Source: Azospirillum oryzae (GTDB lineage: Bacteria > Pseudomonadota > Alphaproteobacteria > Azospirillales > Azospirillaceae). Taken from it: a stretch of 64,000 bases of DNA. Positions 24,860-36,415 of the stretch are shown in pieces. The stretch's first letter is position 1, and each line of letters opens with the position of its first letter. The DNA is taken from positions 310,001 to 374,000 of the forward strand of contig NZ_FXAK01000009.1 of assembly GCF_900177515.1 (NCBI RefSeq), read 5' to 3'. A program made the translations under genes and the position numbers. Below the pieces are notes generated by a model. The model had not been told where the DNA came from. It was given only the letters and a program-made list of their open reading frames with translations, and did no database searches.

Positions 24860-27058
24860 ATGAAGTTCGACACCCCCGCGACGACCAACCCGATCGACCG
24901 CCTCGCGGTGGTCGGCAAACCGACGCCACGCATCGACGGCCCGCTGAAGACCACGGGCACCGCCCCATATGCCTATGAACGGCACGATGCCGTTCCGGAC
25001 GCGGCCTACGGCTATATCGTGGGCTCGGCCATCGCCAAAGGGCGGATCGCCGCGATGGACCTCGCCGACGCCAAGGCGGCACCCGGCGTCCTCGCCGTCG
25101 TCACCGCCGAGACCGCGGGTCCGCTCGGCAAGGGAAAGATGAACACCGCGACGCTGCTGGGCGGCCCCGAGATCGAGCATTACCATCAGGCCGTCGCGCT
25201 GGTCGTGGCGGAAAGCTTCGAACAGGCGCGGGCCGCGGCGAGGCTGGTCCGCGTCACCTACGACCGGGCAGACGGCTCCTTCGATCTGGCGCACGCCAAG
25301 GATGGCGCCACCAAGCCGGAAGACGGCAAGTCCGACAGCAATGTCGGCGATTTCACCGGCGCCTTCGCGGCCGCTCCGGTGACGCTCGACGAGACCTACA
25401 CCACCCCCGACCAGACCCATGCGATGATGGAGCCGCACGCCACCGTCGCTGCCTGGGACGGCGACCGGCTTACCGTCTGGCTGTCCAACCAGATGATCGC
25501 CTGGACCGCCGGCGACCTCGCCCGCACGCTGAAGATGCCGAAGGAAAAGGTGCGCCTGATCTCCCTCTTCGTCGGGGGCGGCTTCGGCGGCAAGCTGTTC
25601 CTGCGGGCCGACACCGTGCTGGCGGCGCTGGGCGCCCGCGCCGCCGGGCGGCCGGTCAAGGTGGCGCTGCAGCGGCCCCTCATCGCGAACAACACCACCC
25701 ATCGGCCGGCGACGATCCAGCGCATCCGCATCGGTGCCGAGCGCGACGGCACCATCACCGCCATCGCGCATGAAAGCTGGTCCGGCAACCTGCCGGGCGG
25801 CGATCCCGAGACGGCGGTCGACCAGACGAAGCTGCTCTATGCCGGGGCCAACCGCCTGACCGCGCTGCGGCTGGCGCGGCTCGACCTGCCGGAAGGCAAT
25901 GCGATGCGTGCGCCGGGCGAGGCGCCGGGCATGATGGCGCTGGAAATCGCCATGGACGAGATGGCGGAGAAGCTGGGTCTCGATCCCGTCGAATTCCGCA
26001 TCCGCAACGACACCCAGGTCGATCCCGTCCAGCCCGACCGCCCCTTCTCGCAGCGGCAGCTCGTCGAATGCCTGCGCCGGGGCGCCGACCGCTTCGGCTG
26101 GAGCAAGCGCAATGCGCGCCCCGGACAGAGCCGCGACGGACGCTGGCTGACCGGACTCGGCGTCGCCGCCGCCTTCCGCAACAACCTGCTGACCAAATCG
26201 GCGGCGCGGGTGCGGCTCGACAAGCAGGGCAGGGTGACGGTCGAAACCGACATGACCGACATCGGCACCGGCAGCTACACCATCATCGCCCAGACCGCGG
26301 CGGAGATGATGGGCGTCGGTCTGGACAGGGTGACGGTGCGCCTCGGCGATTCGTCCTTCCCGGCATCCGCCGGATCGGGCGGCCAATGGGGCGCCAACAA
26401 CTCCACTGCCGGGGTGTATGCCGCCTGCGTCAAGCTGCGCGAGGCGGTAGCCGGCAGGCTCGGCTTCAACTCCGCCGACGCGGTGTTCGCGGATGGGGAG
26501 GTCCGGGCCGGCAACCGCAGCATCCCGCTCGCCCAGGCGGCGGGCGACAACGGTCTCGCCGCCGAGGACGGCATCGAGTATGGCGACCTCGACAAGCGCT
26601 ATCAGCAATCCACCTTCGGCGCCCATTTCGTCGAGGTGGGCGTCGATGCCGCGACGGCGGAAATCCGCGTGCGGCGGATGCTGGCGGTGTGCGCGGCCGG
26701 GCGCATCCTCAATCCGCTGTCGGCGCGCAGCCAGGTGATCGGCGCGATGACCATGGGCGTCGGCGCGGCGCTGATGGAGGAACTTGCGGTGGACAGGCGC
26801 GCCGGCTTCTTCGTCAACCACGACCTTGCCGGCTACGAGGTTCCGGTCCATGCCGACATCCCGCACCAGGAGGTGATCTTCCTCGACGAGACGGACCCGA
26901 TCTCCTCGCCGATGAAGGCCAAGGGCGTCGGGGAACTCGGCCTTTGCGGCGTCGGTGCCGCCATTGCCAATGCCGTCTACAATGCGACCGGCGTGCGCGT
27001 GCGCGACTATCCGGTCACGCTCGACAAGCTGCTGGACCGGATGCCGGAGGTGGGGTGA
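24860..27058 (+). CDS. paoC: Periplasmic aldehyde oxidoreductase, molybdenum-binding subunit
   Basis: 732 aa large subunit of the xanthine-oxidase family. FVGGGFGGKL around residue 235, RAPGEAPGMMALE around 352, the GSGGQWGANNST segment and the C-terminal KGVGELGLCGVGAAIANA block, containing the catalytic glutamate, are present. Binds molybdopterin cytosine dinucleotide in PaoC homologues. Directly follows paoB (3 bp). No maturation factor of the PaoD/XdhC type is visible in the window. Confidence 0.94.
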   Translation: MKFDTPATTNPIDRLAVVGKPTPRIDGPLKTTGTAPYAYERHDAVPDAAYGYIVGSAIAKGRIAAMDLADAKAAPGVLAVVTAETAGPLGKGKMNTATLLGGPEIEHYHQAVALVVAESFEQARAAARLVRVTYDRADGSFDLAHAKDGATKPEDGKSDSNVGDFTGAFAAAPVTLDETYTTPDQTHAMMEPHATVAAWDGDRLTVWLSNQMIAWTAGDLARTLKMPKEKVRLISLFVGGGFGGKLFLRADTVLAALGARAAGRPVKVALQRPLIANNTTHRPATIQRIRIGAERDGTITAIAHESWSGNLPGGDPETAVDQTKLLYAGANRLTALRLARLDLPEGNAMRAPGEAPGMMALEIAMDEMAEKLGLDPVEFRIRNDTQVDPVQPDRPFSQRQLVECLRRGADRFGWSKRNARPGQSRDGRWLTGLGVAAAFRNNLLTKSAARVRLDKQGRVTVETDMTDIGTGSYTIIAQTAAEMMGVGLDRVTVRLGDSSFPASAGSGGQWGANNSTAGVYAACVKLREAVAGRLGFNSADAVFADGEVRAGNRSIPLAQAAGDNGLAAEDGIEYGDLDKRYQQSTFGAHFVEVGVDAATAEIRVRRMLAVCAAGRILNPLSARSQVIGAMTMGVGAALMEELAVDRRAGFFVNHDLAGYEVPVHADIPHQEVIFLDETDPISSPMKAKGVGELGLCGVGAAIANAVYNATGVRVRDYPVTLDKLLDRMPEVG

Positions 27059-27072
27059 GCGGCCGACCAGCC

Positions 27073-27106
27073 CGGCGCCCTGCCGGGGTGCTTTGGCAGG
27101 GCGCCG
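27073..27106 (+). terminator. Terminator-like hairpin after paoC
   Basis: A perfect 12-bp stem CGGCGCCCTGCC / GGCAGGGCGCCG with a 10-nt loop begins 15 bp after the paoC stop. No T tract follows, so termination efficiency is uncertain. Confidence 0.6.
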
Positions 27107-27217
27107 ATCCACGGGCACCGCCCAGGTTCGGATTTCGCCGAGCGCCGGCGGGCGCTATGGTGGCCCCGCCCTGGTGGCGTCCGCACCGGGGAGACAGCCC
27201 CCAAGCCGAGGGAACAC

Positions 27218-28140
<923 letters not shown>

Positions 28141-28144
<4 letters not shown>

Positions 28145-28902
28145 ACCTGCATGCGATCAAGGCCATTTATAAATTCGAGTTGGCCCGCACCTGGCGCACG
28201 CTGTTCCAGAGCATCGCCGGACCGGTGATCTCCACCTCGCTGTACTTCATCGTCTTCGGAGCGGCGATCGGCAGCCGGTTCGCGGCGGTGGAGGGCGTCA
28301 GCTACGGCGCGTTCCTCGTCCCCGGCCTTGTCATGATGTCGGTGCTGACGGAGAGTGTGTCGAACGCGTCCTTCGGCATCTACATGCCACGCTATTCCGG
28401 CACGATCTACGAGTTGCTGTCGGCCCCCGTCTCCGCCTTCGAAACGGTGATCGGCTATGTCGGTGCCGCTGCCACCAAGTCGGTCATTCTGGGAACGCTG
28501 ATCCTGCTGACCGCGCGGCTGTTCGTGGATTTCTCCATCGCCCACCCGGTCTGGATGGTCGCCTTCCTCATGCTGACGTCGGTGACCTTCAGCCTGCTCG
28601 GCTTCATTCTGGGCATCTGGGCCGACGGCTGGGAAAAGCTGCAGATCGTTCCGATGCTGATCGTCACGCCGCTGGCTTTCCTGGGCGGGAGCTTCTATTC
28701 AATCAGCATGCTGTCGCCGTTCTGGCAGAAAGTCACGCTGTTCAACCCGGTCGTCTATCTGGTCAGCGGCTTCCGCTGGAGCTTCTACGGCGCCGCCGAC
28801 GTGCCGGTCGCGCTGAGCCTTGGCATGGTCGCGTTGATGATGGCGGTCTGCCTCGCCGTCGTCTGGTGGATTTTCCGCACGGGCTACAAGCTGAAAAACT
28901 GA
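28141..28902 (+). CDS. ABC-2 type exporter permease (YadH-like)
   Basis: 253 aa with about six membrane helices. SYGAFLVPGLVMMSVLTESV and the ABC-2 signature region FLGGSFYSISMLSPFWQKV followed by NPVVYLVSGFRW match the NodJ/YadH family. Translationally coupled to the ATPase gene by a 4-bp overlap. Confidence 0.91.
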
Positions 28903-28926
28903 TTGACCACCCTGAACCCGCACCGC

Positions 28927-28951
28927 ACCCCATCCCGGCACCGGATGGGGT
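28927..28951 (+). terminator. Hairpin after the ABC-2 exporter genes
   Basis: Nine-bp stem around CCCCATCC-N7-GGATGGGG beginning 25 bp after the permease stop. GC-rich stem without a T tract. Likely 3'-end structure; it also borders the IS remnant region. Confidence 0.5.
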
Positions 28952-29028
28952 CGGCTGTGGGCCGGCATCCATTGGCTTGTTGGATCCGCCTGTTGATCTT
29001 GCCCCGTTTCTTGCGCAGTTTGCGTGGA

Positions 29029-29688
29029 TCACGCCACCAGGAGGGTTCGGCTCCGGAGCAGATCCAGGCTGGCTCTGCCGTACATCTGACGCTTGAGCAG
29101 CTTGAGGCGGTTGATCTGCCCCTCAGCCTGCCCGCTGCTCCATGGCAATGTGAGTGCCGCCCGAACTGCAGCGCCATCCTGCTCCAAACCGGCAGCAAAC
29201 GTCTGAATCGCCGTGATACCACAAGAACTGGCCTCGGCGAGCCAAGCTTCTAGGCCGGCGGCAGCCTGGTCGCTTTCCGCGGTTCGGCCAGCCGCACGCA
29301 CGAGTGCTGTGAAGCGGCGCGCGAGACCAACAACTGTATGTGTTTCGGCATCTTGCTCGGCCTGGGCAACGGCCGCAGCCTGCTCGTCGTTGCGGGCTGC
29401 GGCCGGCTTTACCAGAGCCCAGGCCAAACGCTTGGGCGACGGGAGGGCTGGTGGGCCGCCCGATCGGGTTGGCGTCTCCTTGCGCCAGCGGTGGGGCGTC
29501 GTCTTCGCCGGGACGCTTCGGTGCTGTTGCAGCCACAGATGCACCACTTTTGCCCGGCCCGGGTAACCCAGCGCACTCGCCAGGCCCATCGACCGGGCAA
29601 TGCCCAGCAGCATCTCGCCGGCGGCATGGCGGCGCCGGAGCTCTTTATAGACGGCCAGCCACCGCTCGTAGCTTGCGACGCTCGCCAC
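29029..29688 (-). pseudogene. ISL3-family transposase, C-terminal fragment
   Basis: 219 codons remain of a transposase normally about 400-550 aa. The C-terminus contains the ISL3 DDE-domain end: EAWLAEASSCGITAIQTFA, then LPWSSGQAEGQINRLKLLKR and QMYGRASLDLLR. The N-terminal zinc-binding and first catalytic parts are missing. The break at about 29690 is adjacent to an IS6 fragment on the other strand, suggesting nested insertion and deletion. Confidence 0.8.
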
Positions 29689-29738
29689 TCTCTCGGCACG
29701 CGGGTTCGGGCGCGTCGCGGTGCGATGGCCGACGCGTC

Positions 29739-29893
29739 GGTGTGGACCGGCGGCTCCTGGCGGGTGGACGAGACCTACGTGAAGGTGAAGGGCCGCTGGA
29801 TATGTACCTGTACCGCGCTGTTGATGCCCGCGGGCAGACCATCGACTTCCTGCTCAGCGCCAAGCGCGATGCAGCCACAGCCCGCCGCCAAAC
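29739..29893 (+). pseudogene. IS6-family transposase internal fragment, frameshifted
   Basis: About 50 codons of an IS6/IS26-type transposase: SWRVDETYVKVKGRW in one frame, then YLYRAVDARGQTIDFLLSAK in the next, so an indel lies near 29800. The first catalytic Asp (VDETY) is present but the rest is lost. The flanks up to about 29972 hold no recognisable gene. Confidence 0.75.
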
Positions 29894-29972
29894 TTTGCAA
29901 CAAATCCACATTTTGTCCCATCGATTGTAAGGAACGGGGCCTGTCGCGGCAACGCCGATGCCTCATCCGGCA

Positions 29973-31400
<1,428 letters not shown>

Positions 31401-31414
31401 GCCACGCTCCTTGG

Positions 31415-31518
31415 TGTCACTGATTGTCAATATACTGTACATTACCTGTCAGAAAAGTGAACACGGCGAAAGTGCCGATTTGCAGCGGTGTCCCGCCCTT
31501 TGCGCCAGCCGACTGTCA
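31415..31518. promoter_or_regulatory. Cluster of TGTCA repeats, possible enhancer (UAS) for the sigma54 activator
   Basis: TGTCA occurs at 31415-31419, 31425-31429, 31447-31451 and 31514-31518, between the activator gene and its presumed -24/-12 promoter. The first three are close together, in an AT-rich segment 145-180 bp upstream of the promoter, the usual distance for an enhancer. The exact binding motif is not resolved. Confidence 0.35.
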
Positions 31519-31595
31519 ACGAACACTAAATCCTGCTTCGCTAGATATTGAACGTTGCTCGGCACATATCCTTCCCTTTCAAACAGTTATCCATG

Positions 31596-31611
31596 TGGCA
31601 CGCGCGTTGCT
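31596..31611 (+). promoter_or_regulatory. Sigma54 promoter (TGGCACGCGCGTTGCT)
   Basis: Full match to TGGCACR-N4-TTGCW with GG and GC separated by exactly 10 nt. It reads toward the dehydrogenase gene starting at 31731 and lies 196 bp from the start of the divergent sigma54 activator gene. Confidence 0.9.
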
Positions 31612-31730
31612 AACCATCCCTTCCAAAATGCGCGCCACCCGAACAATCCGCCCTGCGACCTACGGACCTTGGCAGGACAGGGTGGTGGGGCACAGGCTTC
31701 AGGTCAGGCAAAGGGGGATATGCACGCGCC

Positions 31731-32642
31731 ATGACAAACCAGCGCATCGCGATCATCGGCGGCGGACTGATGGGGCACGGGATCGCACAGGCCTTTGCCG
31801 CCGCCGGACATCGCGTCGCCATCCAAGAACCCGATGCCGAACGCCGGGCCGCCATTCCCGCCCATGTCCGCCGCAACCTGCAGGTTTTGGGCGAAGACAT
31901 CGCGGCCGCCGACCTGATCGACCTGCACGAAACGCTGGCGAGTGCCGTTGCCGGCGCCGACATCGTCATCGAGGCGGTGCCGGAGGACCTCGCCCTCAAG
32001 CAACGCATCGTCGCCGCCATCGAAGCGGCCGCGCCTCGCCACGCGCTTCTGGCGAGCAACACGTCGGTGATCCCGATCACGCGGATCATGGAGCCGCTTT
32101 CCGACAAGTCCCGCGCCATGGGCACCCATTGGTGGAACCCGCCCTATCTGGTCCCGCTGGTCGAGGTGATCCAGACTCAGGACAGCAGCGACGCCGCCAT
32201 CACCGCGATGATCGGTCTGCTGACGTCCATCGGGAAAATGCCGGTGCATGTCCGCAAGGATGTTCCGGGCTTCATCGGCAATCGCCTGCAGCATGCGCTT
32301 TGGCGCGAGGCGATTGCATTGGTCCAGAACGGTGTGTGCGATGCCGAAACGGTCGATGCCGTGGTCAAGGCGAGTTTCGGCCGACGGCTCGCCGTCCTTG
32401 GACCGTTGGAGAATGCCGATCTTGTCGGCACCGACCTGACCCTCGCGGTTCATGAGCATGTCCTGCCTGATCTCGACCGCAGCCCCGGTCCGCTGCCCAT
32501 TCTGCGCGATCTGGTCGCGTCGGGGCGGTTGGGGATGAAGGCCGGCGCCGGCTTCCGGACCTGGACGGAAGCGCAGCGGGAGGAGGTCGCCACCACTCTT
32601 GCCACGCATCTTCAACGGCTGGATGGCCTCGAACGCCGGTAG
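31731..32642 (+). CDS. 3-hydroxyacyl-CoA dehydrogenase-family NAD-dependent dehydrogenase
   Basis: 303 aa. NAD motif IIGGGLMGHGIAQAFAAAG, SNTSVIPITRI, and an active-site block GTHWWNPPYLVPLVEV retaining the catalytic His. WW in place of the usual PF or FF is unusual. The C-terminal half has PGFIGNRLQHALWREA. Next to a BKACE gene, the likely role is oxidation of a beta-hydroxy acid such as carnitine-like or a free 3-hydroxy acid to the beta-keto acid that BKACE cleaves. No thioesterase domain is fused, unlike many alphaproteobacterial carnitine dehydrogenases. Confidence 0.88.
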   Translation: MTNQRIAIIGGGLMGHGIAQAFAAAGHRVAIQEPDAERRAAIPAHVRRNLQVLGEDIAAADLIDLHETLASAVAGADIVIEAVPEDLALKQRIVAAIEAAAPRHALLASNTSVIPITRIMEPLSDKSRAMGTHWWNPPYLVPLVEVIQTQDSSDAAITAMIGLLTSIGKMPVHVRKDVPGFIGNRLQHALWREAIALVQNGVCDAETVDAVVKASFGRRLAVLGPLENADLVGTDLTLAVHEHVLPDLDRSPGPLPILRDLVASGRLGMKAGAGFRTWTEAQREEVATTLATHLQRLDGLERR

Positions 32643-32722
32643 CCGCCACCGCAGCCGCCCAGCGGCGTTCAATCTCAATCGTCCGCAGCCCCGACGGGCG
32701 GTTCAACACAGGAGGGCCTTGC

Positions 32723-33661
32723 ATGGCCGCATCAGGCAAGAAAGTCATCATCAGCTGTGCGCTGACGGGTTCGATCCACACCCCCACCATGTCGGACGCC
32801 CTGCCGGTCACCCCCGACGAGATCGTCGAGCAGGGGGTCGGTGCGGCCGAGGCCGGGGCGGCCATCCTGCACCTGCACGCCCGCGATCCCCGCACCGGGC
32901 AGCCGACACCGGATCCGGCGGTGTTCATGCAGTTCCTGCCGCGGCTGAAGCAATCCACCAATGCGGTGCTGAACATCACCACCGGCGGCTCGCTCAACAT
33001 GACGGTTCAGGAACGGCTTGCCGCCCCGCTGCAGGCCCAGCCGGAAATGTGCTCGCTCAACATGGGATCGATGAACTTCGGCATCTTCCCGTTGGCCGAC
33101 CGGTACAAGAACTGGAAGCACGACTGGGAAGAGCCTTATCTGCGCAGCACCGACGACTTCATCTTCCGTAATACCTTTCGGGACATTGCCTATATTCTGG
33201 AACATCTGGGTGAAGGCTGTGGCACGCGCTTCGAGTTCGAATGCTACGACGTCGGCCATCTGTACAATCTCGCCCATTTCCTCGACCGCGGGCTGGTGAA
33301 GACGCCGCTCTTCATCCAGACGATTTTCGGAATCCTGGGCGGCATCGGGGCGGAGGAGCGCAATCTCGTCTTCATGCGGGAGACCGCCGACCGTCTGTTC
33401 GGCAAGGATTACGAATGGTCGGTGCTGGCCGCCGGCCGGCATCAGATTCCCTTCACGACCATGGCCGCGGTGATGGGCGGAAATGTCCGGGTCGGACTTG
33501 AGGACAGCCTCTATCTCGCCAAGGGCCGGCTGGCGCGGAACAGCGCCGAGCAGGTGGCGAAGATCCGCCGCATCCTGGAGGAACTGTCGCTGGAGGTCGC
33601 CACTCCGGAAGAGGCGCGCGCCATGCTCCACCTCAAGGGCGCCGATCAGGTGGCGTTCTGA
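32723..33661 (+). CDS. Beta-keto acid cleavage enzyme (BKACE, DUF849)
   Basis: 312 aa TIM-barrel BKACE. Zinc ligand motif LHLHARDP (H50, H52), SLNMGSMNFG, FEFECYDVGHL and the late RVGLEDSLY are characteristic. Family members condense a beta-keto acid with acetyl-CoA to give acetoacetyl-CoA or another CoA ester plus a new acid or ester. SD GGAGG. Second gene of the sigma54-driven operon; the exact keto acid is unknown (3-dehydrocarnitine or 3-keto-5-aminohexanoate are characterised examples). Confidence 0.93.
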   Translation: MAASGKKVIISCALTGSIHTPTMSDALPVTPDEIVEQGVGAAEAGAAILHLHARDPRTGQPTPDPAVFMQFLPRLKQSTNAVLNITTGGSLNMTVQERLAAPLQAQPEMCSLNMGSMNFGIFPLADRYKNWKHDWEEPYLRSTDDFIFRNTFRDIAYILEHLGEGCGTRFEFECYDVGHLYNLAHFLDRGLVKTPLFIQTIFGILGGIGAEERNLVFMRETADRLFGKDYEWSVLAAGRHQIPFTTMAAVMGGNVRVGLEDSLYLAKGRLARNSAEQVAKIRRILEELSLEVATPEEARAMLHLKGADQVAF

Positions 33662-33694
33662 GCCGTCCCGTTTTCCTACATCAAGGACCGATAG

Positions 33695-34474
33695 ATGCAG
33701 AACAGAAACGCCGTGGTTACCGGTTCCACCAGCGGCATCGGGCTGGCGACCGTGCGGGAACTGGCCGGCCGGGGTTGCCATGTGTTGGTCAACGGCTTCG
33801 GCGACCGTGCGGAGATCGACCGGGCCTGTGCCGAGATCGCGGAGCGGAGCGGGACCAGGATCGTCTATTCCGCCGCCGATCTCAGCAGGCCGGAGGAGGC
33901 CCGCGCCATGATGGTGGAGGCCGCGAACCTGCTGGGACCGATCGACATCCTGGTGAACAACGCCGGCATCCAGCATGTCGCCGCCCTGCACGAGTTTCCC
34001 GACGACAAATGGGACCTGCTGCTGGCGGTCAATCTCAGCGCCGCGTTCCACACGATCAAGGCGGCGGTGCCGGCGATGCGGGAGCGGGGCTGGGGACGCA
34101 TCGTCAACACGGCCTCCGTGCTGGGCATGGTCGGCGCCCCGCACAAGCCGGCCTATGTCGCCGCCAAGCACGGCATCATCGGCCTGACCAAGTCGGTGTC
34201 GATCGAGGTCGCCGGTCATGGCATCACCTGCAATGCGGTGTGTCCCGGCACGGTGTTGACCCCGATCATCGAACGCCAGATCGCCCAGCAGGCGCAGGTC
34301 ACCGGTCTGCCCGAGGATCAGGTGCTGAAGGCGGTGTTCCTGGAAAAGATGCCGACCGGCCGGCTGATCGGGCCGGAGGAGGTCGCCGCAGCCATCGCCT
34401 TCCTCTGTTCCGACGCCGCGGCGTCCATCACCGGGGCGATCCTCCCCGTCGACGGCGGCTACACCACCCATTGA
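33695..34474 (+). CDS. SDR, probable 3-hydroxybutyrate dehydrogenase
   Basis: 259 aa, the length of D-3-hydroxybutyrate dehydrogenases. GSTSGIGLATVREL binds NAD; NNAGIQHVAALHEFP is typical of this enzyme; catalytic Ser then PAYVAAKHG; and KMPTGRLIGPEEVA near the end. It may interconvert acetoacetate and 3-hydroxybutyrate, linking the BKACE product to PHB metabolism. SD AAGGA. Third gene in the operon. Confidence 0.88.
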   Translation: MQNRNAVVTGSTSGIGLATVRELAGRGCHVLVNGFGDRAEIDRACAEIAERSGTRIVYSAADLSRPEEARAMMVEAANLLGPIDILVNNAGIQHVAALHEFPDDKWDLLLAVNLSAAFHTIKAAVPAMRERGWGRIVNTASVLGMVGAPHKPAYVAAKHGIIGLTKSVSIEVAGHGITCNAVCPGTVLTPIIERQIAQQAQVTGLPEDQVLKAVFLEKMPTGRLIGPEEVAAAIAFLCSDAAASITGAILPVDGGYTTH

Positions 34475-34557
34475 GCCCACGTGCCGCGACCCTCCGGGCG
34501 GCGCCGTCGCCGGCGACCGCCCCAATCACCAAGAATTGTCAGAAATGGGAGTGAAAG

Positions 34558-35772
34558 ATGCGCAAGTTCCTTCTCGCCGGCGTTGCCTTCGCCACGCTGG
34601 CCGCGGGTTCGGCCTCAACCCAGGCCCAGGCCCAGATGTCCGACACTGTCATCAAGATCGGCATGCTGTCCGACCGCTCCGGCATTTACGCCGACATCAA
34701 TGGTGAAGGATCGGCGGTGGCCGCAAGGATGGCCGCCGAGGAGTTCGGCAACGCTGTCAACGGAACGAAAATCGAGATCATCGTCGGCGACCACCAGAAT
34801 AAGGCTGACATCGCCGCCAACCTCGCCCGCCAATGGATCGATACGGAAAAGGTGGACGTGATCGCCGATGTGCCGAATTCGGCCGCCGCTCTGGCCGTTC
34901 AGGGGATCACGCGGGACAAGAAGCGCCTGTTCCTGATGTCCGGTCCCGGTTCGACCGACCTGACGGGCAAGGAATGCAGCCCATACGGCTTCCAGTGGAC
35001 CTGGGACAACCATGCCGTCGCGTCCGCCACCGCCCGTGCGCTTGTCGAGCAGGGCAGGAAGAGCTGGTTCTTCATCACCGCCGACTATGCCTTCGGCCAT
35101 TCGCTGGAGGCCGAAGCGGCCGACACGGTCAAGCAACTCGGCGGGACCATCAAGGGCAGTGTGCGTCATCCGCTGGGCGCATCCGACTTCTCCTCCTACC
35201 TGCTTCAGGCTCAGGCATCCGGCGCCGACGTCGTGGCCTTCGCCAATGCCGGCGGCGACACCATCAACGGCGTCAAGCAGGCGGCCGAGTTCGGCATTCC
35301 CCAGGGTGGGCAGACCTTGGCCGGCCTGCTGCTGAACATCAACGACATCAAGGCGCTCGGGCTGGAGACCTCGCAGGGGCTGATGCTGGCGAACTCCTTC
35401 TACTGGGACATGAACGACGAGACCCGCGCCTGGTCGAAGAAGTTCGAGGAGCGAACCGGCCGTAAGCCGTCGATGAATCAGGCCGGTGTGTATTCGGCCG
35501 TTCGGCATTACCTGAAGGCCGTGCAGGAAATCGGCACCGACGATGCCGACAAGGTTGCTGCCAAGATGCGCAGCATGCCCGTCACCGACATGATGATGAA
35601 GGAGGCGAAGATCGCCGATAACGGCCGCGTCTTCGACGACATGTATCTGGCGCAGATTAAGACGCCGGCCGAATCCAAATACGCCTGGGATTACTTCAAG
35701 ATCATCAAGAAGATCCCCGGTACGCAGGCCTACATCGACCCGAAAGCCAGCGGCTGCCCACTTGTGAAATGA
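34558..35772 (+). CDS. ABC transporter substrate-binding protein (branched-chain amino acid type), orphan
   Basis: 404 aa type I periplasmic binding protein. Sec signal MRKFLLAGVAFATLAAGSAS cleaved near AQAQ; mature VIKIGMLSDRSGIYADINGEG. Ends with KKIPGTQAYIDPKASGCPLVK, as in LivJ-like proteins for aromatic or hydroxy acids. No LivHMGF genes are adjacent, so its membrane partners must be elsewhere. Position in the operon suggests it captures the pathway substrate. Followed at once by an intrinsic terminator. Confidence 0.91.
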   Translation: MRKFLLAGVAFATLAAGSASTQAQAQMSDTVIKIGMLSDRSGIYADINGEGSAVAARMAAEEFGNAVNGTKIEIIVGDHQNKADIAANLARQWIDTEKVDVIADVPNSAAALAVQGITRDKKRLFLMSGPGSTDLTGKECSPYGFQWTWDNHAVASATARALVEQGRKSWFFITADYAFGHSLEAEAADTVKQLGGTIKGSVRHPLGASDFSSYLLQAQASGADVVAFANAGGDTINGVKQAAEFGIPQGGQTLAGLLLNINDIKALGLETSQGLMLANSFYWDMNDETRAWSKKFEERTGRKPSMNQAGVYSAVRHYLKAVQEIGTDDADKVAAKMRSMPVTDMMMKEAKIADNGRVFDDMYLAQIKTPAESKYAWDYFKIIKKIPGTQAYIDPKASGCPLVK

Positions 35773-35775
35773 CGG

Positions 35776-35806
35776 AAAAAGGGGAGCGTTCGGGCTCCCC
35801 TTTTTT
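35776..35806 (+). terminator. Rho-independent terminator
   Basis: Stem GGGGAGC / GCTCCCC (35781-35787 and 35794-35800) with a 6-nt loop, preceded by an A run and followed by TTTTTT. Lies 3 bp after the binding-protein stop, ending the sigma54 operon. Confidence 0.93.
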
Positions 35807-35898
35807 ATTGCGCTTCGTCAGGCCACCCTCTGTGGCTGGAGTTACGAGCCGACGGCCTTCCGAAAACATCGGGGTCGGGCTTGAATGGCGGCCAGATA

Positions 35899-35936
35899 CC
35901 ATCCATTTACCATCCAATCAGATGGTGAATGGATGG
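35899..35936. promoter_or_regulatory. 16-bp-arm inverted repeat upstream of the RHH gene (probable autoregulatory operator)
   Basis: Arms 35899-35914 (CCATCCATTTACCATC) and 35921-35936 (GATGGTGAATGGATGG) are reverse complements with one mismatch, spacer CAATCA. Each arm itself contains two CCATC-like half-sites, as expected for cooperative ribbon-helix-helix dimers. The dyad ends 6 bp before the ATG and overlaps the ribosome-binding region. Confidence 0.75.
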
Positions 35937-35942
35937 AACCCC

Positions 35943-36362
35943 ATGAGCGACGTGGCGCGAGACCTGCGGCCGAAAACCGGTGACAGTGAGAAGATCACAA
36001 TCAATCTCGGCTACGTCGACCTGGGTCACATCGACCTGCTGGTGGAGGAGGGGTTTTACTCGAACCGCACCGACTTCATCCGCACCGCCATTCGCAACCA
36101 GGTCGACAAACACGCCGACGTGGTCCGCCAATCGGTGACGCGAAAAAGCGTCGATCTGGGCCTTCGCCATTTCAGCCGCGCCGACCTGGAAGCCGTGCAG
36201 GCCGAAGGGCGGATGCTGGACATCCGCGTCCTCGGGCTTGCGGCCATCGCCCAGGACGTGTCGCCCGAGCTTGCCCGCGCCACCATCGCCACACTGACCG
36301 TACTTGGCGCGCTCCATGCGCCGGCCGCCGTCAAGGCGGCGCTCGCCGACCGCATCCGCTGA
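35943..36362 (+). CDS. Ribbon-helix-helix (CopG-type) regulator
   Basis: 139 aa. The segment KITINLGYVDLGHIDLLVEE followed by GFYSNRTDFIRTAIRNQVDKH (about residues 17-57) is a ribbon-helix-helix DNA-binding fold; the C-terminal half (DLEAVQAEGRMLDIRVLGLA) is probably for oligomerisation. Start 35943 is preferred; an in-frame ATG at 35922 lies inside the operator. Its frame ends next to the PHB-depolymerase-type gene, and similar RHH genes precede such esterases, so it may repress both. Confidence 0.82.
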   Translation: MSDVARDLRPKTGDSEKITINLGYVDLGHIDLLVEEGFYSNRTDFIRTAIRNQVDKHADVVRQSVTRKSVDLGLRHFSRADLEAVQAEGRMLDIRVLGLAAIAQDVSPELARATIATLTVLGALHAPAAVKAALADRIR

Positions 36363-36415
36363 TGCGTCCTGCAGCGCCGATACCGGCGTCATCCCCGAAC
36401 CGAGAAAGCATCCAG

